A stretch of DNA of 64,000 bases from Pardosa pseudoannulata. Lineage: Eukaryota > Arthropoda > Arachnida > Araneae > Lycosidae. Below, in pieces: positions 33,116 to 45,794 of this stretch. Every line of letters starts with the position of its first letter. Position 1 is the first letter of the stretch. The notes under the pieces were generated by a model. That model saw nothing but the letters and a program-made list of their open reading frames with translations, was not told where the DNA came from and searched no databases. The stretch is from positions 33,422,381-33,486,380 of the forward strand of contig CM063499.1 of NCBI GenBank assembly GCA_032207245.1, given 5' to 3'. A program made the position numbers and the translations under genes.

Positions 33116-33505
33116 ACTTATGAATAGAGTATTGCAATTTTTAATTTTACTGTTTGCATATTATAATGTATCCCTACATATATAATAAAAAATAGTGAGT
33201 TAATTCTATTAAGAGAATACAAAACAATTGCCTATTAAAACACAATATCAGAGTAATGTGGTTTAATTATTACAATTCTGTATTGTTTTATTTAAAAAAT
33301 TTTAAGTAATGCTTCATTACGAATAAGTGAACTTTTGAATAGAGTATTGGATTTTTTTTAATTTTACTGTAGATATTAATGTATCCCTACATAATATAAT
33401 AAAATAGGGAATTATTATTCTATTAAGAGGATACAAAACAATTGGATATTAACACAATATCAGAGTAATGTGGATTTAGTTATTACAATTCTGTATTGGT
33501 TTTTA
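33110..33505 (+). repeat. 221-bp satellite, two diverged monomers
   Basis: Diverged monomers with the satellite landmarks GAATAGAGTATTGCA, TGTATCCCTACATA and CAATATCAGAGTAATGTGG, joined directly to LINE sequence. Confidence 0.9.
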
Positions 33506-34620
33506 TTTAACTCTGCCTAAGCCTAAGTTGTAAAAAGAGGATGTCTAAAGACCAATACTTTCCATGTCAAACTAAGGTAGATAGGACGGTTTATTTCAGA
33601 TTTTATCAACATTTTGGTAAAAGGCAACATTCCAGGTGTAGTGCTGATGAGATATGTGCATACATGGCAACCGGGGTTAAAGGTTGTCGCTAACGGTTTC
33701 TCGTGGAGTGGAACCACATATTTTAGTTTCTGCAAGATCCATACATGGTGACTGTTATTTACCCTCAGTACATATGCATTATGTTAGTCCTAAAGGAGAT
33801 GGTGGCAAACACCTTAAAACCAAGGCTACAGGTGCTGTTGTGCCCAAACAGGGTATCATCTGTAATGTCCACTTCTAATTTGTCTGGATATAAATAAAAC
33901 AGATAATTCTAAGAATAGATTATCCGATTTTGTCTGACCAAAGTGTTAAACTTTCAGACGACAACTTAAGAGGCTGCGGAAGAAAATCGACGTCGAAGGA
34001 CAAGCAGCCAAGAAAAAGTAGGGAGGATACTATTTCAAATGTGAAGAGTGAAAAAGACCTATAACGGATGTTCCGACCAAGTCCTACAGCAGAGTAATTG
34101 ATCAGAATGGTGATAAAGAAATTGCATCCGTCACAGAAGCTGAGTTCTGCGGAATAAATAATTCATAAGTACATGGATGAAGCTATTGACATCTCGGATC
34201 TGAATTTGATAGATTGATTCTAGCGGCTTGATCGGTATTATGCTTATTGTGTCAACTATAGAATGGCTTAAAGAATTCTTCACTGGTGAAATCACTGAAT
34301 AGTTGTATTTTTATTTAAGCCAGTGAAAAATTGCTTAAGACAAAGAATCGACACACTGATTCATTATTGCTTCGATTTCGGATGTTAAATATGAATACTG
34401 GTGAGTGGCGTGTGCTCCATAATTATAGCAAATATAGCAAGATATTTTATTGACCAAGATTCACAATTCATAAAGAAAAAGGGGATGAAGTTATATTTTA
34501 TTTGTATCGTGAAGATCCTGCACAAAGAAATTTTCTGATAAGGGATCTAGAGAAACTTCAGTATCCTCAGGAAATAATATGAATTAAAACTGGATATTAT
34601 AATATTAGATTTTAATGGTT
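33505..34620 (+). pseudogene. Unidentified decayed coding sequence inside the satellite
   Basis: This stretch is less AT-rich than its surroundings and is not satellite. After a good acceptor (AACTTTCAG, about 33957) one frame reads through about 80 codons with only two stops: a basic start (RQLKRLRKKID, AAKKK), then GGYYFKCEE and later KSYSRVIDQNGDKEIASVTE. A second stretch from about 34390 has coding character (NTGEWRVLHNYSKYSKIFY, then EKGDEVIFYLYRED) with one stop. Upstream, 33684-33878 is open. I recognise no family. It could be a dead host gene or an old mobile-element gene. Confidence 0.4.
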
Positions 34621-36050
34621 ACAGATAGATGGAGTAAATGGTAAAGAAATGATTGCTGCTTTTTACATTATTTTGACATATATAATGTATACTTAATTAA
34701 TTAGATTATTATTTTAACTGGATCAATATTGCTTACTACTAATGATCAACACTATATTAGTTATTACAACTGCAAATTATAGTTTTATTTTTAATTTTTT
34801 TGATGAATTACTTAACATTAATTTCCTTGTTTGCATATTATAATGTATCCCTTGGTAATAAATAAAAAGAATACTGTTTTATCATAAACACTGCCTTAAA
34901 AAGTAGAGTAATGTGGATTAGTTATTTAATTCTGTATTGTTTTATTTTAAAGAAATTTTAAGTAATGCTAATAAGAATAATAAACTTTATCAAATGAGGT
35001 TAAGTATGCATTTTTAATTTTACTGTATGTTAATATATAATAATATAAAAATAAAGTATTTTATTCTATTAAGCGGATACAAATTGCCTATTAACAAAAT
35101 AATTGGATCTATACTAAGGTATTGTACCTATTGTATATGGTTTTTTTTTTTAAGTAATGCTATAATTAAACTTTTCTTAGAATAGAGTACATTAGTATAC
35201 TGTTAATGAGTATTCGCATAATTTAATGTATTTTTCATAAAGGTTAGTAACAATTTTTTATATTAAGTTTCACTAAAAAAAATTTAAATATCCATGTATA
35301 AATTTAATAATAGGTATTGGACATTTTTTAATGATTTCAGATTGGTTTAAGAATTTTTTAATGACAACATTCAATGTTGTTTTTTTAGTATTAAGAATGT
35401 TTGCTTTACATGTAATATTTATTTACAAATTAAAAATTATTATTTTTTTTAAGGAACACAATTTCTTTTCCCTGGGTAAACTTTCTGTTTTAATGATTTT
35501 TTTTTAAATAACTGCATTAAATTGCCATAGAATAAAAATCTTCTGATAGTATGCATTTTTATATACTGTTTAATAAAATTGTTAATTGCTATAAGACCAT
35601 TAACCATGGTATTTCAATAAGGAAATATTTTGGTATTTATATTTAATGATTTATGATCTCGCTAAGTACGGTTTGAGTTATTTATTAAATGTATTGTATC
35701 CTACATATAATAAAAAGTTATTTATTTATAAGGACTGTTGACTCTAATAATCAAGAGTAATAAATTAAAATGTATTGGTTAAAGGAATTATTAATAAAAA
35801 GAGTAATATTTTTACTGATTGTTTTAAAGGATCACATTATTATTATAATAAGTTTATTATATAGGAAAGTTCATCACATATTTTATTAACAATATTACGA
35901 AGAGATTTGATTTAGAGTATCATTTTTAATTAAGTTTAACTTTTAAATTGCTTAAATTTTTATATATTGGTCTCTCTGAGATTAATTTATTGTTTTAATT
36001 ATTAATCTTCTCCTATATCTTTTAAGTAAATTGGTTATTTTTATAATATT
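34620..36050 (+). repeat. Strongly degenerate satellite
   Basis: Fragments of the 221-bp monomer (TTAAGTAATGC, TATTATAATGTATCC, GAGTAATGTGG) with many deletions, mixed with AT-rich DNA. No gene is seen. Confidence 0.7.
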
Positions 36051-39000
36051 AATCTATTTGTTTTATTTTAAGAAATTTTTAAGTAATGCTACATTACGAA
36101 TAAGTAAACTTTCTGAATAGAGTATTGCATTTTTTAATTTTACTGTTTGTATATTATAATGTATCCCTACATAATAAAAATAGTGAGTTATTTATTCTAT
36201 TAAGAGGATACAAAACAATTGCCTATTAACACAATATCAGAGTAATGTGGATTTAGTTATTACAATTCTGTATTGGTTTTATTTTAAGAAATTTTTAAGT
36301 AATGCTACATTACGAATAAGTAAACTTTCTGAATAGAGTATTGCATTTTTTAATTTTACTGTTTGTATATTATAATGTATCCCTACATAATAATAAAAAT
36401 AGTGAGTTATTTATTCTATTAAGAGGATACAAAACAATTTCTATTAACACAATACAATATGAGTAATGTGGATTTAGTTATTACAATTCTGTATTGGTTT
36501 TATTTTAAGAAATTTTTAAGTAATGCTACATTACGAATAAGTGAACTTTCTGAATAGAGTATTGCATTTTTTGATTTTACACTTTGTATATTATAATGTA
36601 TCCTACATAATATAAAAAAAAATAGTGAGTTATTTATTCTATTAAGAGGATACAAAACAATTGCCTATTAACACAATATCAGAGTAATGTGGATTTAGTT
36701 ATTACAATTCTGTATTGGTTTTATTTTAAGAAATTTTTAAGTAATGCTACTTTACGAATAAGTAAACTTTCGGAATAGAGTATTGCACTTTTAGTTTTAC
36801 TGTTTGTATATTATAATGTATCCCTACATAATATAATAAAAATAGTGAGTTATTTATTCTATTAAGAGGATACAAAACAATTGCCTATTAACACAATATC
36901 AGAGTAATGTGGATTTAGTTATTACAATTCTGTATTGGTTTTATTTTAAGAAATTTTTAAGTAATGCTACATTACGAATAAGTAAACTTTCTGAATAGAG
37001 TATTGCATTTTTTAATTTTACTGTTTGTATATTATAATGTATCCCTACATAATATAATAAAAATAGTGAGTTATTTATTCTATTAAGAGGATACAAAACA
37101 ATTGCCTATTAACACAATATCAGAGTAATGTGGATTTAGTTATTACAATTCTGTATTGGTTTTATTTTAAGAAATTTTTAAGTAATGCTACATTACGAAT
37201 AAGTAAACTTTCTGAATAGAGTATTGCATTTTTTAATTTTACTGTTTGTATATTATAATGTATCCCTACATAATATAATAAAAATAGTGAGTTATTTATT
37301 CTATTAAGAGGATGAAAAACAATTGCCTATTAACACAATATCAGAGTAATGTGGATTTAGTTATTACAATTCTGTATTGGTTTTAAGAAATTTTTAAGTA
37401 ATGCTACATTACGAATAAGTAAACTTTCTGAATAGAGTATTGCATTTTTTAATTTTACTGTTTGTATATTATAATGTATCCCTACATAATATAATAAAAA
37501 TAGTGAGTTATTTATTCTATTAAGAGGATACAAAACAATTGCCTATTAACACAATATCAGAGTAATGTGGATTTAGTTATTACAATTCTGTATTGGTTTT
37601 ATTTTAAGAAATTTTTAAGTAATGCTACATTACGAATAAGTAACTTTCTGAATAGAGTATTGCATTTTTTAATTTTACTGTTTGTATATTATAATGTATC
37701 CCTACATAATATAATAAAAATAGTGAGTTATTTATTCTATTAAGAGGATACAAAACAATTGCCTATTAACACAATATCAGAGTAATGTGGATTTAGTTAT
37801 TACAATTCTGTATTGGTTTTATTTTAAGAAATTTTTAAGTAATGCTACATTACGAATAAGTAAACTTTCTGAATAGAGTATTGCATTTTTTAATTTTACT
37901 GTTTGTATATTATAATGTATCCCTACATAATATAATAAAAATTGTGAGTTACTTATTCTATTAAGAGGATGAAAAACAATTGCCTATTAACACAATATCA
38001 GAGTAATGTGGATTTAGTTATTACAATTCTGTATTGGTTTTATTTTAAGAAATTTTTAAGTAATGCTACATTACGAATAAGTAAACTTTCTGAATAGAGT
38101 ATTGCATTTTTTAATTTTACTGTTTGTATATTATAATGTATCCCTACATAATATAATAAAAATAGTGAGTTATTTATTCTATTAAGAGGATACAAAACAA
38201 TTGCCTATTAACACAATATCAGAGTAATGTGGATTTAGTTATTACAATTCTGTATTGGTTTTATTTTAAGAAATTTTTAAGTAATGCTACATTACGAATA
38301 AGTAAACTTTCTGAATAGAGTATTGCATTTTTTAATTTTACTGTTTGTATATTATAATGTATCCCTACATAATATAATAAAAATAGTGAGTTATTTATTC
38401 TATTAAGAGGATACAAAACAATTGCCTATTAACACAATATCAGAGTAATGTGGATTTAGTTATTACAATTCTGTATTGGTTTTATTTTAAGAAATTTTTA
38501 AGTAATGCTACATTACGAATAAGTAAACTTTCTGAATAGAGTATTGCATTTTTTAATTTTACTGTTTGTATATTATAATGTATCCCTACATAATATAATA
38601 AAAATAGTGAGTTATTTATTCTATTAAGAGGATACAAAACAATTGCCTATTAACACAATATCAGAGTAATGTGGATTTAGTTATTACAATTCTGTATTGG
38701 TTTTATTTTAAGAAATTTTTAAGTAATGCTACATTACGAATAAGTAAACTTTCTGAATAGAGTATTGCATTTTTTAATTTTACTGTTTGTATATTATAAT
38801 GTATCCCTACATAATATAATAAAAATAGTGAGTTATTTATTCTATTAAGAGGATACAAAACAATTGCCTATTAACACAATATCAGAGTAATGTGGATTTA
38901 GTTATTACAATTCTGTATTGGTTTTATTTTAAGAAATTTTTAAGTAATGCTACATTACGAATAAGTAAACTTTCTGAATAGAGTATTGCATTTTTTAATT

Positions 39001-39760
39001 TTACTGTTTGTATATTATAATGTATCCCTACATAATATAATAAAAATAGTGAGTTATTTATTCTATTAAGAGGATACAAAACAATTGCCTATTAACACAA
39101 TATCAGAGTAATGTGGATTTAGTTATTACAATTCTGTATTGGTTTTATTTTAAGAAATTTTTAAGTAATGCTACATTACGAATAAGTAAACTTTCTGAAT
39201 AGAGTATTGCATTTTTTAATTTTACTGTTTGTATATTATAATGTATCCCTACATAATATAATAAAAATAGTGAGTTATTTATTCTATTAAGAGGATACAA
39301 AACAATTGCCTATTAACACAATATCAGAGTAATGTGGATTTAGTTATTACAATTCTGTATTGGTTTTATTTTAAGAAATTTTTAAGTAATGCTACATTAC
39401 GAATAAGTAAACTTTCTGAATAGAGTATTGCATTTTTTAATTTTACTGTTTGTATATTATAATGTATCCCTACATAATATAATAAAAATAGTGAGTTATT
39501 TATTCTATTAAGAGGATACAAAACAATTGCCTATTAACACAATATCAGAGTAATGTGGATTTAGTTATTACAATTCTGTATTGGTTTTATTTTAAGAAAT
39601 TTTTAAGTAATGCTACATTACGAATAAGTAAACTTTCTGAATAGAGTATTGCATTTTTTAATTTTACTGTTTGTATATTATAATGTATCCCTACATGATA
39701 TAATAAAAATAGTGAGTTATTTATTCTATTAAGAGGATACAAAAGAATTGCCTTTTAACA
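36050..39760 (+). repeat. 221-bp AT-rich satellite, homogeneous core
   Basis: About 17 head-to-tail monomers; TGTGGATTTAG starts at 36910, 37131, 37352 and 37568 give periods of 221, 221 and 216. Monomers between about 36900 and 39700 are nearly identical, and a few share a variant (GGATGAAAAACAATT). The edges are more diverged. No open frame of interest. Confidence 0.98.
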
Positions 39761-40110
39761 TATCAGAGTAATGTGGATTTAGTTATTATAACTCTATATT
39801 AGATTTATTCTCAGTAATTTTTGAGTAATTTTGGATTACGAATAAGTAAACTTCCTGAATAGATTATTGCATTTTTTAATTTTACTGTTAGTACATTCAA
39901 TATATCGGCATGGTATAGTAACAAAAATAGTGAGCTATTTATTCCGCTAACAGGATAAAATAAAAGTGTGTACTAACACAACATCAGAGTTATGCAGATT
40001 TAGTTATTACAAGTCTGTATTGGTTTTATTCTAAGTAATTTTTGAGTAATGTTGCATTAATGATAAGCAAAATTCCTGAATACCTTTATTACATTTTCCA
40101 ATTTTACTGT
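39760..40110 (+). repeat. Diverged satellite edge
   Basis: One and a half monomers with many substitutions, the usual decay at an array margin. Confidence 0.85.
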
Positions 40111-40947
40111 TTAAGTGTATAATGATGTGAACTGAAAATTTAAAATAAGAAAAAGAAAATTAAAGATTTTTAAATTGAAGCTGGTATGCAATTTATATTA
40201 TATATTAATAAAGATACCAATAGCAATCAAATGAAAACACATACTGTATTTGCAGTTGACATATATAGAAAATTGCTTTATTATGAAATGACTTAGCTAT
40301 TAATACTATTATAAAAATTTAATGATTATATACAAGGGAGGAAAATGCATAAAAAAGCAGTTTTAAAGCTTTTCCACGGAAAAAATACATTTTTTCAAAA
40401 TTCCAAATTTTTGTAATTCTCAATATTTTAAGAATATTTGAATGTGTCCAATTTCTATACTTCTTCAGGATATCTTAAGAATATTTTAATGTATCCAATT
40501 TCTATAATTCTATAAATAGTATGAACTGACATCATAACATATATTTTATTTTTTATTTTTGTTATAAAGAAAATAAAATTTGTTAATTGTTAATATACAT
40601 TATAATAAATATTACAACAGCAATCAAATGAAAATACTATTTACAGTAAACAGATATTATAGAAAATTATATTTTTATCACATGGCTTTCATACTAATAC
40701 TTTTATTTAAAAAAAAAAAATAAATAAATAAAAAAAAAATAATAATAATAATTGTGAGCAGGAAAAGGCAAGGAAAAAATTGTTTTAAAATTTTTATTTC
40801 CACATTGAAAAGAAGTTTTAAAACGCTTTAAAGCATTTTTCTACAATTCAAGTTTTTATTCTTCAGAATATCATAAGAATATTTGATTTTATTTAATTTC
40901 TATAATTCTTCAGAAAATCTTGTAAGTATTAGAATATATCCAATTAT
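40110..40947. other. Noncoding AT-rich DNA with short dispersed repeats
   Basis: A motif like TCTTAAGAATATTTGAATGT followed by CCAATTTCTATA recurs near 40430, 40480, 40870 and 40920. No gene is seen. Confidence 0.5.
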
Positions 40948-41201
40948 CTCAAAATTTTCTCAAAAAAGAAATCTTAAGAATATCTTAAGTTATTTGGCCC
41001 ACATAAGCCTACATTTAGAGAAAATTTTCAGATTATATTCTTAAGATTTTCTGCAGATTATTTTCTTAAGATTTTCTGCAGATTATTTTCTTAAGATTTT
41101 CTGCAGATTATATTCTTAAGAAAATCTTAAGATTTTAGGCTTAAGATGTGGGCCAAATAACTTAAGATTTTCTTAAGATTTTTTTTTGAGAAAATCTTGA
41201 G
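40948..41201. mobile_element. Fold-back element with ~63-bp arms and internal 25-bp tandem repeat
   Basis: Arms 40948-41010 and 41137-41201 are inverted copies with few mismatches; both contain TTATTTGGCCCACAT and CTTAAG-rich sequence. Between them TTAAGATTTTCTGCAGATTA is repeated with a 25-bp period (41041, 41066, 41091). The layout is that of fold-back/MITE elements with arms plus internal tandem repeats. No coding capacity. Confidence 0.75.
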
Positions 41202-41215
41202 ATTTTTTCTAGTAG

Positions 41216-41220
41216 GGTAC

Positions 41221-41267
<47 letters not shown>

Positions 41268-41391
41268 TATATATATACATATTTATATATACATATATAC
41301 ATACATATATATATACATACATATACATATATATATATATGTATGTATGTATGTATATATATATATATATATGTTTATGTTTATTTATATA
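41216..41391. repeat. (TA)n / TACATA microsatellite
   Basis: Alternating TA with interspersed CATA and GTATG units directly after the fold-back element. Confidence 0.95.
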
Positions 41392-41399
41392 TTGGTTTA

Positions 41400-42835
41400 A
41401 TTCAGTATAAAATACGAAAAGTTGGTTAAAAAATTAAATTTCGATCTATTGAGATTTAACTAAATAGCCAAATTTGCGCTAAATGGCCGCTGTACAATTA
41501 CGCTGCGAAATGTACCCGCACACAATGTGCTAGTAATAGTTCGAAATAATTAGGGATTCAAAGAATTCTAGACCGACCAACCTGTTATCGACATCAGAAC
41601 CAAAAGGTAGCTGGCTACCAATTCAGCGGAGTGTTTAATATTGAAGAAGAGTAACTTTTTTTCTATTATAAAGTGCTACCGCTAACTAAGAAAAAAAATA
41701 TCATTAATTTCATTAGTCTGCAAACGTAAATATTTAAAGTATTGCACCATGGAAAAAACTTTCAAAAATGGTAAATTTAACCCTCTTAAATTTCTTCCTC
41801 TAAGTATAAATTTTACGTAATTCCCTCTGGAACTTTTCGGAAGCAATGAATTATATTTGTGATATAAATCGAAACTCTTCGAAAGAAAATGTTGAAGAAC
41901 GGAATAAAAAATATATTACAGGCAATAAAAACGTACAAGAAATAGAATCGTAACAACTTGCAATTCATCTGACGTTGACAGACTTCTTTCCCCCCACAAA
42001 TGGCATCCTTATTCAATATTTGGGGTAAAAAAAGGTTTATGATAGCAAGCCAAATGCTTTGGTATTTCAAATAGACATGAGCAGAAACATTATGTCGTTT
42101 CAACTCCACTTTTCATGAATCGATATCTTTTAAGAATTTTCAGATCAATGTATCTTTGAACGAAATGTAAAGCCATTTGAAAGACGGAAGAGTAAAAAAA
42201 AACTATGTCAAATGGATTATTTTGTTTAGATCTAAACTGGGTTATAAAATTCTTTGGAGTTGAAGAGCAAATTTAAGGAAACATGGCCTAGAAAATATTT
42301 CTTTTCATGATTTTTATGGTTTTCGGATATTTTTTTAACTTTTTGGTTGTTTGCTGGACCCATAATCGTCTCGGTGGGGTTGTAATATAATTGCTTTACT
42401 TTTATGACCTAAATATCTTAAGATAAGGTCCAAACACGAGACATTTTTTCCCATTTATGAGTCATTTGAAATCAAAGGTTGAAATTTAGTTAAAATCTCA
42501 CAATGAAATTTTCTTTTCCATATTTTAAGTAATATGGTGAAACAAAATTAAATTTTCTACTGAGCAATGCTAAAAATATGTCATTCAATTTGGGCTTTAA
42601 AAGTGTTGATAAAACTATATGGGTAAAGAAGAGTGCCTATAGATATTTATATCTTCATTTTATCTTTTTTCTATTAATTAATCTGGACGTAATTGCTTTG
42701 CTTTTTGGACCTAAAAATCTTAAGGTCTTTTTCTTTCGAAGGTCAGTGAAATTGGCTTTTCCTTATATTTTAAGGATTGTCTAATTTAACCCTTTGACAG
42801 TTTCATTTTTTTCTAGAATTCGGTCAAAGAAATGG
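41400..42835. other. No gene seen
   Basis: AT-rich DNA with only short frames of no recognisable family on either strand. Confidence 0.5.
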
Positions 42836-44102
42836 GTTGTTCGGAAAGTAATTTCGTTTTTTCCCGACAGAGGATTTAATTGTATTTTTTTGCATCTTCA
42901 CATTTAAGTCGTATAATTTTTTATGCTTTGACAGCTCATATAGCAAGGCTTGTGTGTGAAAAATACCAATTAATTCTAAGCATTAATTTTTGGTTGGTGT
43001 CCTTTTAAATATGGAGAGCGATAAACAGCATTTTTGACATATCTTACTGTTTTATTACAGAAAGGGTAAAAATGCTGTTCAAGCCAGAAAGAAATTGACC
43101 GATGTGTATGGAGAAGGTGTGTTGACAGTACGCCAGTGCCAGAACTGGTTCGCTAAATTTCGATCCGGCAATTTTGATGTCGAAGATGCACCACGTTCTT
43201 GAAGGCCGGTTGAAGCTGATAAAGACGCGATAAAGGACTTAGTTGATGCGAACCGGCGAATAACAACACGTAAGATCGGATTGAGGTTAAATTTATCAAA
43301 TTCAACAGTTTATGACCACTTGAAACGCCTGGTATTATCCTCGAAGCTCGATATATGGGTTCCCCATGTTCTCACAGAGAGAAATCTGTGTCGCCGCATT
43401 GACGTCTGCGATTCGCTTCTCAAACGTCAAGAAAATGATCCGTTTTTGAAGCGCATCATCACTGGGGGACAAAAAATGGGTTGTATACAACAACGCCAAA
43501 CACAAGAGGTCATGGAGCAAAAAAGATGAACCGGCTCAAACCATTTCCAAAGCCGATATTCACCAAAAACAAGGTAATGCTGTCTGTTTGGTGGGATTTT
43601 AAAGGAATCTGGTTTTTTTCTTAGCTTTTACCGGATAATAACGATTAATTCGGAAATCTACTGTCATCAGCTGGACAAACTGAATGATGCACTTCAACAG
43701 AAAAGGTCAGAACTAATCAACAGGAAAAGTATAGTGTTTCACCAAGACAACGCGAGATTTCACACAAGTTTGGTCACTCGCCAAAAGCTTTTACAGCTTG
43801 AATGGGATACAATGCCACGCCCACCATATTCTCCAGACCTGGCACCATCGGATTATTATTTGTTCCGGTCACTCCAAAATTTTTTAGATGGTAAAACCTT
43901 CACCTCCAATGAGGAGGTCAAAAACCAACTTTTTGCAAGCAAAGACCAAAACTTTTATGAGCATGGAAATATGCTACTACCAGAAAGATGGCAAAAGGTG
44001 TTGGATCGGAACGGCCAATATGTAATTTAATAAAATATTTGTCTATTATACGAAAACTGTCTTTCGTTTCCACAAAAAAAACGAAATTACTTTCCGAACA
44101 AC
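42836..44102 (+). mobile_element. Mariner element, inactive
   Basis: About 1.27 kb bounded by inverted repeats GTTGTTCGGAAAGTAATTTC (42836 on) and its complement ending at 44102, followed inside by T- and A-runs. The length is typical of mariner. A TA duplication is not clear at the borders. Confidence 0.93.
43012..44030 (+). pseudogene. Mariner transposase (DD34D) pseudogene
   Basis: The start ATG is at 43012 but a stop follows in eight codons. Then come the paired HTH DNA-binding region (KGKNAVQARKKL, VRQCQNWFAKFRSG, TTRKIGLRLNLSNSTVYDHL), the linker, and the catalytic parts: the first Asp region is damaged (ITGGQKM in place of the ITGDEKW type), the second is present (VFHQDNARFHTS) and so is the third (YSPDLAPSDYYLF). 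There is a stop after HVL-side DAPRS, and frameshifts at about 43475 and 43540-43730. It is dead. Confidence 0.92.
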
Positions 44103-45445
44103 TCAATATTTTCTTAAAATTTTACGCTCAAAGGTCAACGCTTATAGAATCATTAGCAAAACGACACGTTGTATTTATAGAGGGTCTACTTTCGTGGAGT
44201 TTGTGTAGCCACCAACCCTTGTCTATTGTTTATTCTATTTTGTAAGCACAATGGCGGCTTTCGAACAAGGGAAAACATGACGATTTTGTTTAGATATTTG
44301 TTGATTTAGCATGCTTGAAGTTAGACTATTATTTATTTTGAGCATTTTTTTAATGTGAATGACCAACCAGAATCCGTGAAATGTCTTAATGCAAGGTCGG
44401 ATCGTGCAAACAAAAATGTCTAGAAAGTACCAAGATGGAAGAGTTATTATTTCATTTGGAAAACGTCTTTTATGCAAAGACTGATATCGATAATTTAAAC
44501 TATTGATTTTAATAGTTTGAGCACAATAAGAAATAAATGAAAATGTAAAATCTGTCCAACGTGTGAAACTTTAATTTTGAGTTGTAGAAGCAATTTTTTT
44601 TTTAACTTTAGTAGATATTTGAACTTATATATGAAGATGTAGAACAATATATCTCTAATTCAACATTAAATTTATTGAGAGAAATAAAAACAGTGAAAAC
44701 AATCTTTATAAAAAAACAAAGATGACTTGACTTCCCCTTATTCCAACACTGAAATATTTCATTCATAACTCACTGGCAAGTAAAATTTACTAACTACTGA
44801 CTTAAATTCGTAATTTGGAATTAGATGATTTGAATTCACAAATTACAAAAATATTTCAATTACTTTATAGCGAGGGATCATATTTACGCAATATTTTGTT
44901 TAAATTTTCTATAATTCTACTGCGGATCACTTAAGTTTTTGTATCTCATAATGAAAGATTTGGGAGGAAAATCAACATTATCCTTTAAATACTTCGAAAC
45001 TGATGTAAAGTACCTAAAACATTTTATTATAAGAGTTTGTATCTTAAAACTATTATGTACTTGGTAAAGTTTCATATCCAGTCTCCAAATAGAAGCGCTT
45101 TTCATTTGAATGTCGATTACGCAAATTTTAAATAGATGTAATAAATCTGACACGGTCATCTTTGACACGGTCATCTTTGACTTAAAGCTTAGACCGAGAC
45201 TCTCCAAGTAGCGATTCGTCGAGTTCGAATGCCGCAGTTGCAAAATATAAGTTCTTCAGTCAAGGGAAAATAAATGATTCAGATGTTTTGAATCCACTGT
45301 AAAAATATTTAAAACATTTTACTGTGATAGTTGGATTCTTCACCACCCTTCTAGAGTTTCATATTACATGCTTAACTACAGTAATTTTCATTTCATCCTT
45401 AAATGAGCAAGCTTCAAATAGATCTTATGAGCTTTTTTGCCACGG
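44103..45445. other. No gene seen
   Basis: AT-rich, without repeats matching the rest of the window. A 15-bp direct duplication (GACACGGTCATCTTT) lies at 45148-45177. Confidence 0.5.
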
Positions 45446-45780
45446 CCACCTTTGGCCGAGTGGTTAGAGCGCGAGATTAACTCAGAATTGTGAGTCTGTT
45501 GGTTCAAATCCCCGCGGTAACAGAGAGTTGTTGGCGCAAGCTTCATAATGTTAGGATCCCTGTTTCGGCTCCCTTTGATGATTATGGTTTCGATGATGCC
45601 CCCTAAACCCCTGCGTGGATGAAGGCGGAGAGCGATGATTGAATTCCGGGGTTGTACCCCGCAGGTGCAGATGCGGGGTACAACCCTGTGGTTCTTTCAC
45701 CTCTCCGCCAGACGACACCTCTCCGCCAGACGACATGGACGGGTTTTGCAAAATTTTGTAGATACCTGCGAGAAATAAAA
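45446..45780 (+). repeat. tRNA-derived SINE of a second type, with strong hairpin
   Basis: The tRNA-like head has an A-box region TGGCCGAGTGGTTAGAGC and a B box GGTTCAAATCC (45501-45511). The would-be acceptor strands do not pair, so it is not a functional tRNA. The GC-rich body contains a perfect 15-bp hairpin (GGGTTGTACCCCGCA at 45649-45663 with 45672-45686) and a duplicated CTCTCCGCCAGACGACA, and ends in an A-rich tail. Confidence 0.75.
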
Positions 45781-45794
45781 AGAAAGTGTGGGCT

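Noticed and set aside
36050..39760. CRISPR array or gene array
   Set aside because: No unique spacers; 221-bp head-to-tail identical monomers are satellite DNA.
41197..41400. Open frame of alternating Tyr/Ile
   Set aside because: Translation of a (TA)n microsatellite, not a gene; the same holds for 50337-50645 on both strands.
43335..43520. Antisense frames within mariner
   Set aside because: Shadows of the transposase reading frame.
45446..45525. Functional tRNA gene
   Set aside because: The acceptor strands do not pair and a SINE body with A-rich tail follows; only the A and B boxes are tRNA-like.
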